Source: Streptomyces sp. H27-H1 (GTDB lineage: Bacteria > Actinomycetota > Actinomycetes > Streptomycetales > Streptomycetaceae). Taken from it: a DNA stretch of 64,000 nt. Where the stretch lies: the NCBI RefSeq assembly GCF_026627445.1, contig NZ_JAPNLJ010000026.1, forward strand, positions 47,933 to 111,932. The letters are read 5' to 3'. Below, in pieces: positions 44,153-53,115 of this stretch. The notes under the pieces were generated by a model. It saw only the letters and a program-made list of their open reading frames with translations, made no database searches and was not told where the DNA came from. Position 1 is the stretch's first letter, and each line of letters opens with the position of its first letter. The position numbers were made by a program, and so were the translations under genes.

Positions 44153-45126
44153 CCACCCGGCTCGATCGCGCCGTAGGAGCCGTACTCGGCTCGGCGGCCG
44201 GCGATGCGCTCGGCGCGCCCTACGAGTTCGGCCCCGCGGGGCAGTTGAGCGCCCGCGGCGAGGAGATGCGCGGGGGCGGCGGGTGGGATCCGGGCGAGGC
44301 CACGGACGACACGCAGATGGCGGTGCTGGTCGGCGAATCGCTGCTGGAACGCGGCGGGCTCGAACTCCCCGATGTCTTCGACCGGTTCCGGCGCTGGGCG
44401 GCCGCGGACCCCAAGGACATCGGGCTCCAGACCGAGGACGTACTGACGAACGGCGAGCCCTGGGACCTGGCCGCCGCGCTGCACTTCCAGGTCAACGCGC
44501 GGGCGGCGGGCAACGGTTCCCTGATGCGCGCCTCGACCTCGGCGGTGTACTTCGCTCCGGCCGGCCGGGACGCGACCATGGCCGCCGCCCGGCGGATCGC
44601 CGCTCTCACCCACGGGGACCGGGCCGCCTGGGAGGGTACGGCCGTCCTGCACGAGCTCGTACGGGTGGCGCTGGACGGCGGGGACCCGCTCGCGGCGCTC
44701 CCCGCGACGCTGGCGCAGGTGCACCCGGGCCACCGCGAGCGGTACGGCCTGATCCTGGCCCCGGACTGGCATCCGGGGCTGGCCACCGAGTTCAACGGGG
44801 CGGTGTGGCCCTGCCTGGGCTCGGCGGTGTGGGCCCTGCGCACCACGACGGGCTTCGCGGACGCCGTACGGGCCGCCGTGGACCTGGGCGGGGACACCGA
44901 CACGGTGGCGGCGGTGACCGGAGCCCTGGCCGGGGCCCGGTACGGCTCGGCGGCGGTGCCCGAGTCGTGGACGGCCCTGCTGCACGTACCACTGCCGGGC
45001 TTCGGGGACCGTGTGCTGGACGCGGCCGGCCTACGGGAACTGGCCGGCCGCCTCTCGGCGGCCGGAGGCGCCGCCGCGACGGCTGCGCGTCAGCCGGAGT
45101 CCGGCCGCAGGGCGGGCCCGGCGTAG
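44149..45126 (+). CDS. ADP-ribosylglycohydrolase family protein
   Basis: 325 residues of the all-helical DraG/ARH fold. Metal-binding motifs: GSAAGDALGAPYE, EATDDTQMAVLV and DLGGDTDTVAAVTGALAGARYG. These enzymes remove ADP-ribose from proteins or hydrolyse related compounds with two Mg ions. It is translationally coupled to the tetR gene, so its expression is tied to the regulator rather than to the divergent monooxygenase. Its 3' end overlaps the convergent deaminase gene by 37 bp. Confidence 0.9.
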   Translation: MTTRLDRAVGAVLGSAAGDALGAPYEFGPAGQLSARGEEMRGGGGWDPGEATDDTQMAVLVGESLLERGGLELPDVFDRFRRWAAADPKDIGLQTEDVLTNGEPWDLAAALHFQVNARAAGNGSLMRASTSAVYFAPAGRDATMAAARRIAALTHGDRAAWEGTAVLHELVRVALDGGDPLAALPATLAQVHPGHRERYGLILAPDWHPGLATEFNGAVWPCLGSAVWALRTTTGFADAVRAAVDLGGDTDTVAAVTGALAGARYGSAAVPESWTALLHVPLPGFGDRVLDAAGLRELAGRLSAAGGAAATAARQPESGRRAGPA

Positions 45127-45494
45127 CTCGTGGGGAGCAGCTCGGTGACGGGCACGGTACGCAGCAGGCCCCCGCCCGCGGGGACGATCACCCGGATGTC
45201 CGGGTGCAGGTCGAGCAGGACCTGACGGCAGCGGCCGCACGGCGGGAGCACGCCGCGCCCCGCGTCGCCCGCGGCGACGATCGTGTCGAGCTCTGCGACT
45301 CCGGCGGCGACGGCCGCACCGAGGGCGACGAGCTCGGCGCAGGGGCCGCCGGTGAAGTGGTACACGTTCACGCCGGGGACGGTCCGCCCGTCCCGGGCCC
45401 GGACCAGCGCCGCCACGGTGTGGTCTTCGCCGCGGCACCGGGTGCGGGCGAGTTCCCGCGCGGCCGCGACGAGTTCCGTGTCCTCGGGCGTCAT
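45090..45494 (-). CDS. Cytidine-deaminase-fold enzyme, blasticidin-S-deaminase-like
   Basis: 134 residues. The zinc and catalytic motifs are CAE (in GGPCAELVALGAAV) and PCGRC (in LPPCGRCRQVLLDL). The spacing and the end (TELLPTSYAGPA) match blasticidin-S deaminase (ending EELIPLKYTRN) at least as well as housekeeping cytidine deaminases. It could deaminate cytosine nucleosides or related antibiotics; sequence alone does not decide. The ATG overlaps the racemase-like gene stop by 4 bp. Confidence 0.85.
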   Translation of the reverse strand: MTPEDTELVAAARELARTRCRGEDHTVAALVRARDGRTVPGVNVYHFTGGPCAELVALGAAVAAGVAELDTIVAAGDAGRGVLPPCGRCRQVLLDLHPDIRVIVPAGGGLLRTVPVTELLPTSYAGPALRPDSG

Positions 45495-46306
45495 CCCGAG
45501 ACGGCTCTCCCGACGGCTTCCCCGACGACGCTCCGGCCGGCCAGCAGGCGCCCTTCGCCGTATCCGAGGGCGGCTTCGGGCAGCGTGCCGGGTCGGCCGC
45601 TGAGCAGGACGGTCAGACTGCCGGTGTGCGGCAGGCCGGGCTCCGGGCGGGCGCCCAGCCGGCGCAGGGCCTGGACGGCCACGGCTTCGGCGGAGCCGTG
45701 GAAGACGTACGCCCCGCCGCCGGTGCGCCGGTCGAGCGCGGCCCGGATGGGGGCTTCGACCAGCTCGTAGTGCGTGCAGCCGAGCACCACGTCGGTGACG
45801 TCGGCCGGAGTCAGCGCGGCGGCCGCGGCGACGGCCCGTACGACGGCGGCCTCGTCGCCGCCCTCGACGGCGTCGGCCAGCCCCGGGCAGGGCACCTCGG
45901 TGACGCGCGCCCCGCCGGCGAAGTCGCGGATCAGGCCGCGCTGGTAGGGGCTGCCGGTGGTGGCGGGGGTGGCCCAGATGGCCACGCGCCCTCCGGCTGC
46001 CGCGGCGGGTTTGATCGCCGGCACGGTCCCGATGACCGGGATCCCGGGCTCCAGCTCGGCGCGCAGCGCGGGCAGGGCGTGTACGGAAGCGGTGTTGCAG
46101 GCGACGATCAGCGCGCCCGGCCGGTGCGTGGCGGCGGCCCGCGCGACGGAGAGGGCCCGACCGGTGAGGTCCTGCGGGGTCCTCGGACCCCAGGGCATCC
46201 CGTCGGGGTCGCAGGACAGCACCAGGTCCGCGTCCGGCCGCAGCCGGCGCATCGCGGCAGCCGCCGCGATGAGGCCGATACCGGAGTCCATGAGGGCGAT
46301 CTTCAC
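45491..46306 (-). CDS. Glutamate/aspartate racemase family protein
   Basis: 271 residues with the two-cysteine racemase fold: DSGIGL near the start, IVACNTASVHA (first catalytic Cys) and VVLGCTHYELV (second). It resembles MurI, which makes D-glutamate for peptidoglycan. An unusual partner, the deaminase-like gene, overlaps its end, so I do not assign it as the housekeeping MurI. GTG start, with TAAGGT 6 nt upstream and no ribosome site, suggesting a leaderless message. Confidence 0.85.
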   Translation of the reverse strand: MKIALMDSGIGLIAAAAAMRRLRPDADLVLSCDPDGMPWGPRTPQDLTGRALSVARAAATHRPGALIVACNTASVHALPALRAELEPGIPVIGTVPAIKPAAAAGGRVAIWATPATTGSPYQRGLIRDFAGGARVTEVPCPGLADAVEGGDEAAVVRAVAAAAALTPADVTDVVLGCTHYELVEAPIRAALDRRTGGGAYVFHGSAEAVAVQALRRLGARPEPGLPHTGSLTVLLSGRPGTLPEAALGYGEGRLLAGRSVVGEAVGRAVSG

Positions 46307-46554
46307 TTGGTCACCTTAATCGATCCCCCGGCCGCCTCCAGGGCGACAGCACTGCCGCATCCCCTCGGAAGCCCGTCCCACCGGAACCCCGTCCGCATCC
46401 GCGGCACGCACCCGGCCCGGCACCGTACCTCGCCGCGGCCCCGCACCCGCCGGGAAGCGGCCCCGCGCAGCGGCGCCGGGGCCGGCCGCGACCCGGCCGT
46501 CGAACCGCGGTGTCCCGCCGCCCCGTGCGGCGCCGTTCGCGGCACACTGCCGGG

Positions 46555-47742
46555 ATGGGTTTCCTCCTCGTCGCCGCGTGCGCGTCGCTCGCCGTCTGGC
46601 TCTGGCTCGCCCTCGGCCAAGGCATGTTCTGGCGGACCGACATGCGCCTTCCTCCCCGCCACGCCCCCGCGCACTGGCCGTCCGTCGCGATCGTCGTCCC
46701 GGCCAGGGACGAGGCCGAGGTGCTGCCGCGCAGCCTGCCCTCGCTGCTCGCGCAGGACTATCCCGGCGAGGTCGAAGTCATCCTGGTCGACGACGGCAGT
46801 ACGGACGGCACGGCCGCCCTCGCCCGGCGGCTCGCCGACGCGCAGCCCGGGCTGCCCCTCACCGTCCTGTCCCCCGGCGAGCCCGGCGCCGGCTGGACCG
46901 GCAAGCTCTGGGCGCTCCGGCACGGCATCGCCCACGCCCGCTCCGGGTCCGGCCCCGTCCCGGGCTCCGCCGCCCCCGACTACCTCCTCCTCACCGACGC
47001 CGACATCGCCCACGAACCCGACAGCCTGCGCGAGCTGGTCTGCGCCGCGACCGCGGCCGATCTCGACCTGGTCTCCCAGATGGCCCGGCTGCGGGCCGTC
47101 AGCGTCTGGGAGCGGCTGATCGTGCCGGCCTTCGTGTACTTCTTCGCCCAGCTCTACCCCTTCCGCTGGATCAACCGCCCCGCCGCCCGCACCGCGGCCG
47201 CCGCCGGCGGGTGCGTCCTGCTGCGCACCGAGGCGGCCGTCCGGGCCGGGGTCCCGGAGTCGATCCGACAGGCCGTCATCGACGACGTCTCGCTCGCCCG
47301 GGCGGTGCAGCGAAGCGGCGGGCGGATCTGGCTCGGGCTCGCGGAGCGGGTGGACAGCGTGCGCCCGTACGCCTCCCTCGCGGACCTGTGGCGGATGGTC
47401 TCGCGCAGCGCCTACGCGCAACTGCGCCACCGGCCCGCGGTCCTGGCCGGGACGGTGGCCGGGCTGCTCCTCGTCTACCTCGTGCCGCCGGCCGCGCTCC
47501 TCGCCGGCCTGGCCGCCGGCCGGCCCGCCGTCGCCTGGGCGGGTGGCCTGGCCTGGCTGCTGATGACCGGCACCTACCTGCCGATGCTGCGCTACTACCG
47601 CCAGCCGGCCGCCCTCGCTCCGCTCCTCCCGCTCACCGCGCTGCTCTACCTCCTGATGACCGTCGACTCGGCCGTGCAGCACTACCGCGGACACGGAGCG
47701 GCATGGAAAGGGCGTACCTATGCCCGCCCCGGAGATGCCTGA
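46555..47742 (+). CDS. hpnB: Hopanoid-associated glycosyltransferase (HpnB-like GT2)
   Basis: 395 residues. An N-terminal membrane helix, then a GT2 domain (about 40-260): VAIVVPARDEAEVLPRSLPSLL, VILVDDGSTDG, LLLTDADIAH (DxD), AAAGGCVLL and DDVSLARAV. Three further hydrophobic segments lie at the C-terminus. The pattern matches HpnB proteins often found with hopanoid genes; no other hopanoid gene is in this window, so the lipid substrate is inference. The 46307-46554 gap holds no gene. Confidence 0.85.
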   Translation: MGFLLVAACASLAVWLWLALGQGMFWRTDMRLPPRHAPAHWPSVAIVVPARDEAEVLPRSLPSLLAQDYPGEVEVILVDDGSTDGTAALARRLADAQPGLPLTVLSPGEPGAGWTGKLWALRHGIAHARSGSGPVPGSAAPDYLLLTDADIAHEPDSLRELVCAATAADLDLVSQMARLRAVSVWERLIVPAFVYFFAQLYPFRWINRPAARTAAAAGGCVLLRTEAAVRAGVPESIRQAVIDDVSLARAVQRSGGRIWLGLAERVDSVRPYASLADLWRMVSRSAYAQLRHRPAVLAGTVAGLLLVYLVPPAALLAGLAAGRPAVAWAGGLAWLLMTGTYLPMLRYYRQPAALAPLLPLTALLYLLMTVDSAVQHYRGHGAAWKGRTYARPGDA

Positions 47743-47914
47743 AACCGGACCCCACCCTACGAATTCACGTCATTCGAGGTCACACGGTTATGACGGTTCG
47801 TCAGCGACAAGCCGGCTCATCATTCGTGCAACACCCAACCGGTGAGTACGAGTAGGAGCAAGACGGGACGGAAGTGACCAAAACGTGCACGTGAACGTGA
47901 AGTGAGAGCTGTGG

Positions 47915-47942
47915 CCCTGACCTGCGAATATGCAGGTCAGGG
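47915..47942 (+). terminator. Stem-loop between the glycosyltransferase and DUF6643 genes
   Basis: CCCTGACCTGC and its exact complement form an 11-bp stem with the loop GAATAT. It is 172 bp after the glycosyltransferase stop and ends 22 bp before the next promoter -35 box. Confidence 0.6.
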
Positions 47943-47964
47943 GGGTGTTGGCGGCACCTCGCTA

Positions 47965-47999
47965 TGGACCCGGTGAAGTCGTGGGCTTAACTTAGGTCC
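47965..47999 (+). promoter_or_regulatory. Leaderless promoter of the DUF6643 gene
   Basis: -35 TGGACC (47965-47970), 17-bp spacer, -10 TAACTT (47988-47993), then 6 nt to the ATG at 48000. No ribosome-binding site. Confidence 0.55.
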
Positions 48000-48602
48000 A
48001 TGACCTCCCCCCGCTCCACTTATGGCGGCGGTTACTACTCCGCGCCCTCCTTCCCGGACACCCCTATCTACGACTCCCTCGTGGCCGAACGCGGCACTCC
48101 GCAGATCGCCCCGATCCGCGTCCCGGCCGCTTACGACTCACCGAGCTCCGGCTATTCGAGCGGTGGGTACCTGCCGGCCCTCGCGTCCTCGCTCCCCGCC
48201 CTGCCGGCCGCACTGCCGCCCGCTCTCCCGCAACAGCAGCAGCACGCCCCGGCGTACGGGTACCCGTACCAGCAGCAGGCCGCGCCCCAGCAGATGCGGC
48301 CCATGCCGCAGATGGCGCAGATGCAGCAGATGCAGCAGCCCATGTCGATGCCGATGCCGCTCCAGCAGGCGCCGGTCCCGTACGTGCCGCAGCAGCAGCC
48401 GCCGCAGCCGTTCGCCGCCCGCACGGGTTACGTTCCGCAGCCCCAGCCGCAGCAGCCCCGCCCGGTGGCCACGGGCACCGGGTACGAGGCCATGCGCCCG
48501 GCCGCGCCGCGTCCGATGCAGGCTCAGCCCGCTCCCGTCCCGGCCCCCTCGTTCGAGGACCCGTACGGGCGTCCGTACCAGCCGCAGGGGCGCGGTTACT
48601 GA
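48000..48602 (+). CDS. DUF6643 Gln/Pro/Met-rich protein
   Basis: 200 residues. The first 55 residues are conserved-looking and Tyr/Ser-rich (STYGGGYYSAPSFPDTPIYDSLVAERGTPQIAPIRVP). The rest is low complexity: poly-Gln, PMPQMAQMQQMQQPMSMPMP and PQPQPQQP. No membrane segment or catalytic motif is visible. The family is streptomycete-specific with unknown role; the composition suggests an intrinsically disordered scaffold or condensate-forming protein. Confidence 0.75.
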   Translation: MTSPRSTYGGGYYSAPSFPDTPIYDSLVAERGTPQIAPIRVPAAYDSPSSGYSSGGYLPALASSLPALPAALPPALPQQQQHAPAYGYPYQQQAAPQQMRPMPQMAQMQQMQQPMSMPMPLQQAPVPYVPQQQPPQPFAARTGYVPQPQPQQPRPVATGTGYEAMRPAAPRPMQAQPAPVPAPSFEDPYGRPYQPQGRGY

Positions 48603-48674
48603 CCGCCGTGCCCGTCCAGCCCTCTCCGACGAGGTCGCCGCGGAGTCGCTGAGAGCAGCTGGCAGAATTTCCCC

Positions 48675-49499
48675 ATGGTGAAACTGCGCGTCCAGGCACT
48701 CCACGTCCATCCCGTCAAATCGGTAGCGGGGACAGCTCCCGACGAGGTGGCCGTGGAGCCCTGGGGTCTGTCCGGGGACCGCCGGTGGGCCGTGGTGGAC
48801 GGGGAGGGCACGGTCATCACCCAACGCCAGCAGCCGAGGCTGGCCTTGGCCAGAGCCCGTCCGCTGGGGGGCGGCGGGTTCGAGGTCTCGGCGCCGGGCA
48901 TGGCGGATCTGACGGTGGAGGTCCCGCAGGGCGGGGCGCCGGAGCCGGTGGTGCTCTTCGGCAAGAAGATCGAGACCGTGGCGGCGGCGCACGCCGCCGC
49001 CGACTGGTTCACCGCGTACCTGGGGGTACCGGCGCGCCTCGTGCACCTGGACGACCCGGCCGTACGGCGGCCGGTGGATCCCGCCTACGCGCTGCCCGGC
49101 GAGACCGTGAGCCTCGCCGACGGCTATCCGCTGCTGATCGCCACCCTCGCCTCGCTGGACGCGCTGAACGCGCTGATCGCCCAGGGCAGTCATCCCGACG
49201 AGGGCCCGCTCCCGATGAACCGGTTCCGCCCGAACGTGGTGGTGTCCGGAGCCGAGGCATGGGCCGAGGACGGCTGGAAACTCCTCGCGATCGGCGACGC
49301 CGTCTTCCGCGGGGCGCGCGAGTGCGGGCGCTGCATCGTCACGACCACCGACCAGACGACGGCGCTGCGGGGCAAGGAACCGCTCCAGACCCTGGCCAGG
49401 CACCGGCGGATCGGGAAGTCGCTGGCCTTCGGCCGCCAGCTGGTGCCGGTGCGGCTGGGGACGGTGCGGGTCGGCGACGAGGTGCGCGTCCTGGAGTGA
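48675..49499 (+). CDS. MOSC-domain protein with N-terminal beta-barrel (YcbX/mARC-like)
   Basis: 274 residues. The MOSC N-terminal barrel (1-115: LHVHPVKSVAGTAPDEVAVEPWGLSGDRRWAVVD) precedes the MOSC domain (about 130-274), which keeps MNRFRPNVVVSGAEAWAED and the conserved Cys in ECGRCIVTTTDQTTALRGKEPLQTL. Such enzymes hold molybdenum cofactor and reduce N-hydroxylated compounds or transfer sulphur. This is the second molybdenum-related item in the window, but it is 40 kb from the transporter genes. Confidence 0.9.
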   Translation: MVKLRVQALHVHPVKSVAGTAPDEVAVEPWGLSGDRRWAVVDGEGTVITQRQQPRLALARARPLGGGGFEVSAPGMADLTVEVPQGGAPEPVVLFGKKIETVAAAHAAADWFTAYLGVPARLVHLDDPAVRRPVDPAYALPGETVSLADGYPLLIATLASLDALNALIAQGSHPDEGPLPMNRFRPNVVVSGAEAWAEDGWKLLAIGDAVFRGARECGRCIVTTTDQTTALRGKEPLQTLARHRRIGKSLAFGRQLVPVRLGTVRVGDEVRVLE

Positions 49500-49799
49500 G
49501 GGCGCCCGGAGCCGGGAGGCACGAAAGCCGGGGGGCTCGCGCCAGGGGAGCCAGGGGACCGGAGCCGGGCCTGGATCCGGAGCGAGGGGACCGGTGAGAC
49601 CACCCGGAATCACACCTTCGAGGGGCTCTCGCGCCACCCTGGAACCAACCGCCACCGCTTGCCCGTTGGATCGTTCGGGACGTGAGCACCGGATCGGGTG
49701 ACACACGTCTCGCACGTCCCGGAATGCGGGTGAGCGGGGCGTGCGGGAGGCTGGGACGGCAGGCAGGCGCAGACTGGCACAAGCAGGGGGAGCCGGATC
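49500..49799. other. 300-bp intergenic region with an inverted repeat
   Basis: No gene is visible. CGGGACGTG (49676-49684) and CACGTCCCG (49713-49721) form a 9-bp inverted repeat with a 28-bp spacer about 80 bp upstream of the Rv1733c-like gene, possibly an operator or stem. Confidence 0.35.
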
Positions 49800-50411
49800 G
49801 TGCGGACAGCAATGGGAGTGTGGCGTTGGCGGCGCAATCCGCTGCGCCGTCAGACGGATCTTTTCGAGGCGTGGGTGGCCTTCGCGGCGCTGCTGTGCGT
49901 CCTGTTGGTGGCTCCGGCCATTGGCTGGGCCGCCGGCCTGCGGGTGGACGGCACGCTGCAGCGGGCCGCGCGCGAACAGCGGCACGAGCGTCATCTCGTA
50001 CCGGCGGTGGTGGTGCGGCCGACACCGGAGCCGGTCGTCGGAGCGGCCGCCGATCCCACGGCGCAGCGCCAGACCCCGCAGCGTACGCGGATCGTCGCGT
50101 CGTGGACGGCCCCCGACGGCAGCAGCCACCAGGGCACGGTGCCGGCCGCGGAGGAACCGCCGCATCCCGGCGACCGGTTCCGGATATGGACCGATACGCG
50201 CGGACGGCTGGTCGGACAGCCCCTCGATCCCTCCTCCGCCAGTTTCCACGCGGTCATGGCGGGGCTCGCGGCGGCGCTGGTCATGGCCGCACTGGTGGAG
50301 ACGATCCGCCGCCTGGTCGTACGAAGGCTCATGCATCGGCGGTACATCCGGCTGGACCGCGCGTGGGCCGCGGCGGGACCGGACTGGGGCCGGGCAGGTG
50401 CGGGCAGCTGA
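49800..50411 (+). CDS. Rv1733c-like two-helix membrane protein
   Basis: 203 residues. Two membrane helices (about 25-47 and 152-172) flank an extracellular domain of about 100 residues with TRIVASWTAPDGSSHQGTVPAAEEPPHPGDRFRIWTDTRGRL. The N-terminus WRWRRNPLRRQTDLFEAW is the recognisable family start. Mycobacterial Rv1733c is a membrane antigen of the dormancy regulon with unknown function. GTG start with GGGGGAG 7 nt upstream. Confidence 0.85.
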   Translation: MRTAMGVWRWRRNPLRRQTDLFEAWVAFAALLCVLLVAPAIGWAAGLRVDGTLQRAAREQRHERHLVPAVVVRPTPEPVVGAAADPTAQRQTPQRTRIVASWTAPDGSSHQGTVPAAEEPPHPGDRFRIWTDTRGRLVGQPLDPSSASFHAVMAGLAAALVMAALVETIRRLVVRRLMHRRYIRLDRAWAAAGPDWGRAGAGS

Positions 50412-50615
50412 CCTGGCAACTCACCGGCCCCGCGCGCGCTACGGTGGAGCGCCGGAGCGGCTGCTCCGATCCAAGCGGCCGGTTCGGCGGCGTGGGCCCC
50501 CGCACGGTCGGGCACGCGCACGGGTCGACACGCGGACGGTTCGGGCGCGCGGACGATCAGCAGGACGATCAGCAGGCGGACATACAGAACACGAGGGTGG
50601 GGGCACGACAGCACC

Positions 50616-53105
50616 ATGGCTCAGGGCACGGTCCAGGTGACGCACGGCGGTTCTTCGCGGTGGCGTCGCCGCTCCGGTGAATATCCGACTCTGACCGCCG
50701 CGCTGGCCGTGGCGGGTGACGGCGACGTCCTGTCCATCGCGCCCGGCACCTACCGCGAGAACCTGGTGCTGGAGCACGCCGTGATCCTGCGCGGTCCGGA
50801 GGCCGCGCTGGGCTCGGTGCGGATCGCACCGCTCGACGGGGTCGCGCTGACCGTCCGCGCCTCGGCCGTCATCCAGGACCTCCACCTGGAGGGCCAGGAC
50901 CCCACGGCGCCCGCGCTGCTCGTCGAGGACGGCGCCCCCGAGCTCACCGACCTGCGGGTGAGCACCCGCTCGGCGGCCGGCATCGAGGTCCGCGGGAACG
51001 GTGCCCGGCCCCTGGTCCGGCGCTGCACCGTGGAGAACGCGGCCGGGGTCGGGATCGCCGTACTGGACGGCGGCGGCGGGGTGTTCGCCGACTGCGAGGT
51101 GGTGGCCGCAGGCCAGACCGGATTCTCGGTGCGCGGCGGTGGCCACCCCCGGCTGGAGCGCTGCCGGATCCACCACGCCACGGGCGCCGGCATCGGCGTG
51201 ACCGGCGACGGTTCGGGCCTGGAGGCGCTGGGCTGCGAGGTCTACGAGATCAAGGGCACCGGCGTGCAGATCGCCGCTCGGGCCACGGCCGTGCTCACCG
51301 ACTGCGCGGTCCACCGCACCTCCACCGACGGGGTCACCCTCGACACGGACGCCGTCCTCACGCTCGCCGGCTGCGACATCCACGACATCCCGGAGAACGC
51401 GGTGGACCTGCGTTCCCGCTCCGTGCTCACGCTCAGCCGCACCACCGTCCGCCGCTTCGGCCGCAACGGCCTGTCGGTGTGGGATCCGGGCACCCGTGTC
51501 GTCGCCGACTCCTGCGAGATCCACGACAGCACCGGCGACTATCCCGCCGTCTGGATCAGCGACGGGGCCGCGGTCTCCCTGGACTCCTGCCGGGTGCACG
51601 ACGTTCCGGACGCGCTGTTCGTCCTGGACCGCGGCTCGCGGGTGGATGTCGTGGACAGTGATCTCTCCCAAGTGCGCAACACCGCCGTCTCGGTGAGCGA
51701 CGGGGCGACGGCCCAGCTGGACGACTGCCGGATCCGGGAGGCGGCGACGGGGGCCTGGTTCCGCGACCACGGAAGCGGCGGCACCCTCGCCAACTGCGCC
51801 ATCGACTCCGTGCAGACCGGCGTGATCGTCACCAAGGGCGCGGATCCCACCCTGGAGCGGTGCACGGTCAGCTCCCCCGCCGAAGCCGGCTTCTACGTGT
51901 CGGCGGGCGGGCGCGGAACCTTCACGGCGTGCCGGGTCACGGGCAGCGCGGGCTTCGGGTTCCACGTCATCGACGGCTGCCGCACCTCCCTGCACCGCTG
52001 CCACACCGAGCGCTGCGCGCGCGGGGGCTACGAGTTCGCGGAGGACGGCCCGGTCGCCGAGGACTGCACGAGCGACGAGTCCGGACCGCGCCTCGCCGCC
52101 CGGTCCGCCTCCGGCGCGGGCGCGAGCCTCGGCTCGGGCGTCGGCTCGGGCTCGGGCGTGGCGGCAGCCGGGGACCACGCGGGGATCCGTACGGTCACGG
52201 CCGAGCGGAGCCCCGTGGCGACGGGCACGGCCGAGCGGGTGCCGGCCCAGCGGCCGGCCGACGAGACGGACCCCGGCGCCACCGGGCAGTCTCCGGGCCG
52301 CGGTTCGGGCGAGGTGCTGGGGCACCTCGACGCCCTGGTGGGACTGGACAGCGTCAAACGCGAGGTCCGCGCCCTCACCGACATGATCGAGGTGGGCCGG
52401 CGCCGGCAGCTGGCGGGGCTCAAGGCCGCCTCCGTCCGCCGCCACCTGGTCTTCACCGGCTCCCCCGGCACCGGCAAGACCACCGTGGCCCGGCTGTACG
52501 GGGAGATCCTGGCCTCCCTCGGGGTGCTGGAGCGCGGCCACCTCGTGGAGGTGTCCCGGGTCGACCTGGTCGGCGAGCACATCGGGTCCACCGCGATCCG
52601 CACCCAGGAGGCCTTCGACCGGGCGCGGGGCGGGGTGCTGTTCATCGACGAGGCGTACGCGCTGGCGCCCGAGGACTCGGGCCGCGACTTCGGCCGCGAG
52701 GCGATCGACACGCTGGTGAAGCTGATGGAGGACCACCGGGAGGCGGTGGTGGTGATCGTCGCCGGGTACACGGCGGAGATGGACCGCTTCCTCACCGTGA
52801 ACCCGGGGGTGGCCTCCCGCTTCTCCCGGACCATCACCTTCGGGGACTACGGGCCCGGGGAGTTGCTGCGGATCGTGGAGCAGCAGGCCGAGGAGCACGA
52901 GTACCTGCTCGGCGAGAAGACCTCCGAGGCGCTGCTGACGTACTTCACCGACCTGCCCAAGGGGCCCGCCTTCGGCAACGGCCGCACCGCCCGCCAGACC
53001 TTCGAGTCGATGGTCGAGCGGCACGCGGGGCGGGTGGCGCAGCTGGCGGATCCGAGCAAGGAGGACCTCACCCTGCTCTACCCGGCGGACCTTCCGGAGC
53101 TCTGA
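50616..53105 (+). CDS. Right-handed beta-helix fused to CbbX/EccA-like AAA+ ATPase
   Basis: 829 residues. Residues about 20-480 are a right-handed parallel beta-helix of roughly 20 coils (repeated pattern such as VEDGAPELTDLRVS, GGHPRLERCRIHHATGAGIGV), the pectate-lyase-like/NosD fold, without a signal peptide. A Gly/Ser/Pro linker (about 490-565) leads to an AAA+ module: LVGLDSVKREVRALTDM, GSPGTGKTTVARL (K621), VLFIDEAYAL (D678/E679) and SRFSRTITF. The AAA+ part is of the CbbX/SpoVK/EccA type, which remodels protein complexes. No protease domain is present. The helix probably binds a target that the ATPase remodels. GGGTGGGGG lies upstream of the ATG. Confidence 0.9.
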   Translation: MAQGTVQVTHGGSSRWRRRSGEYPTLTAALAVAGDGDVLSIAPGTYRENLVLEHAVILRGPEAALGSVRIAPLDGVALTVRASAVIQDLHLEGQDPTAPALLVEDGAPELTDLRVSTRSAAGIEVRGNGARPLVRRCTVENAAGVGIAVLDGGGGVFADCEVVAAGQTGFSVRGGGHPRLERCRIHHATGAGIGVTGDGSGLEALGCEVYEIKGTGVQIAARATAVLTDCAVHRTSTDGVTLDTDAVLTLAGCDIHDIPENAVDLRSRSVLTLSRTTVRRFGRNGLSVWDPGTRVVADSCEIHDSTGDYPAVWISDGAAVSLDSCRVHDVPDALFVLDRGSRVDVVDSDLSQVRNTAVSVSDGATAQLDDCRIREAATGAWFRDHGSGGTLANCAIDSVQTGVIVTKGADPTLERCTVSSPAEAGFYVSAGGRGTFTACRVTGSAGFGFHVIDGCRTSLHRCHTERCARGGYEFAEDGPVAEDCTSDESGPRLAARSASGAGASLGSGVGSGSGVAAAGDHAGIRTVTAERSPVATGTAERVPAQRPADETDPGATGQSPGRGSGEVLGHLDALVGLDSVKREVRALTDMIEVGRRRQLAGLKAASVRRHLVFTGSPGTGKTTVARLYGEILASLGVLERGHLVEVSRVDLVGEHIGSTAIRTQEAFDRARGGVLFIDEAYALAPEDSGRDFGREAIDTLVKLMEDHREAVVVIVAGYTAEMDRFLTVNPGVASRFSRTITFGDYGPGELLRIVEQQAEEHEYLLGEKTSEALLTYFTDLPKGPAFGNGRTARQTFESMVERHAGRVAQLADPSKEDLTLLYPADLPEL

Positions 53106-53115
53106 CCGGCGGCCC

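Noticed and set aside
45491..46306. Naming the racemase-like gene murI
   Set aside because: The fold fits, but its overlap with a deaminase-like gene is unlike the housekeeping murI context, so the symbol would overstate the evidence.
47790..47855. A 21-codon frame starting MTVRQRQAG before the DUF6643 gene
   Set aside because: No ribosome site and no recognisable leader-peptide pattern.
50616..53105. The AAA+ protein as part of a type VII secretion locus (EccA)
   Set aside because: No Esx, EccB-E or MycP genes are in the window, and the N-terminal half is a beta-helix rather than the TPR domain of EccA.
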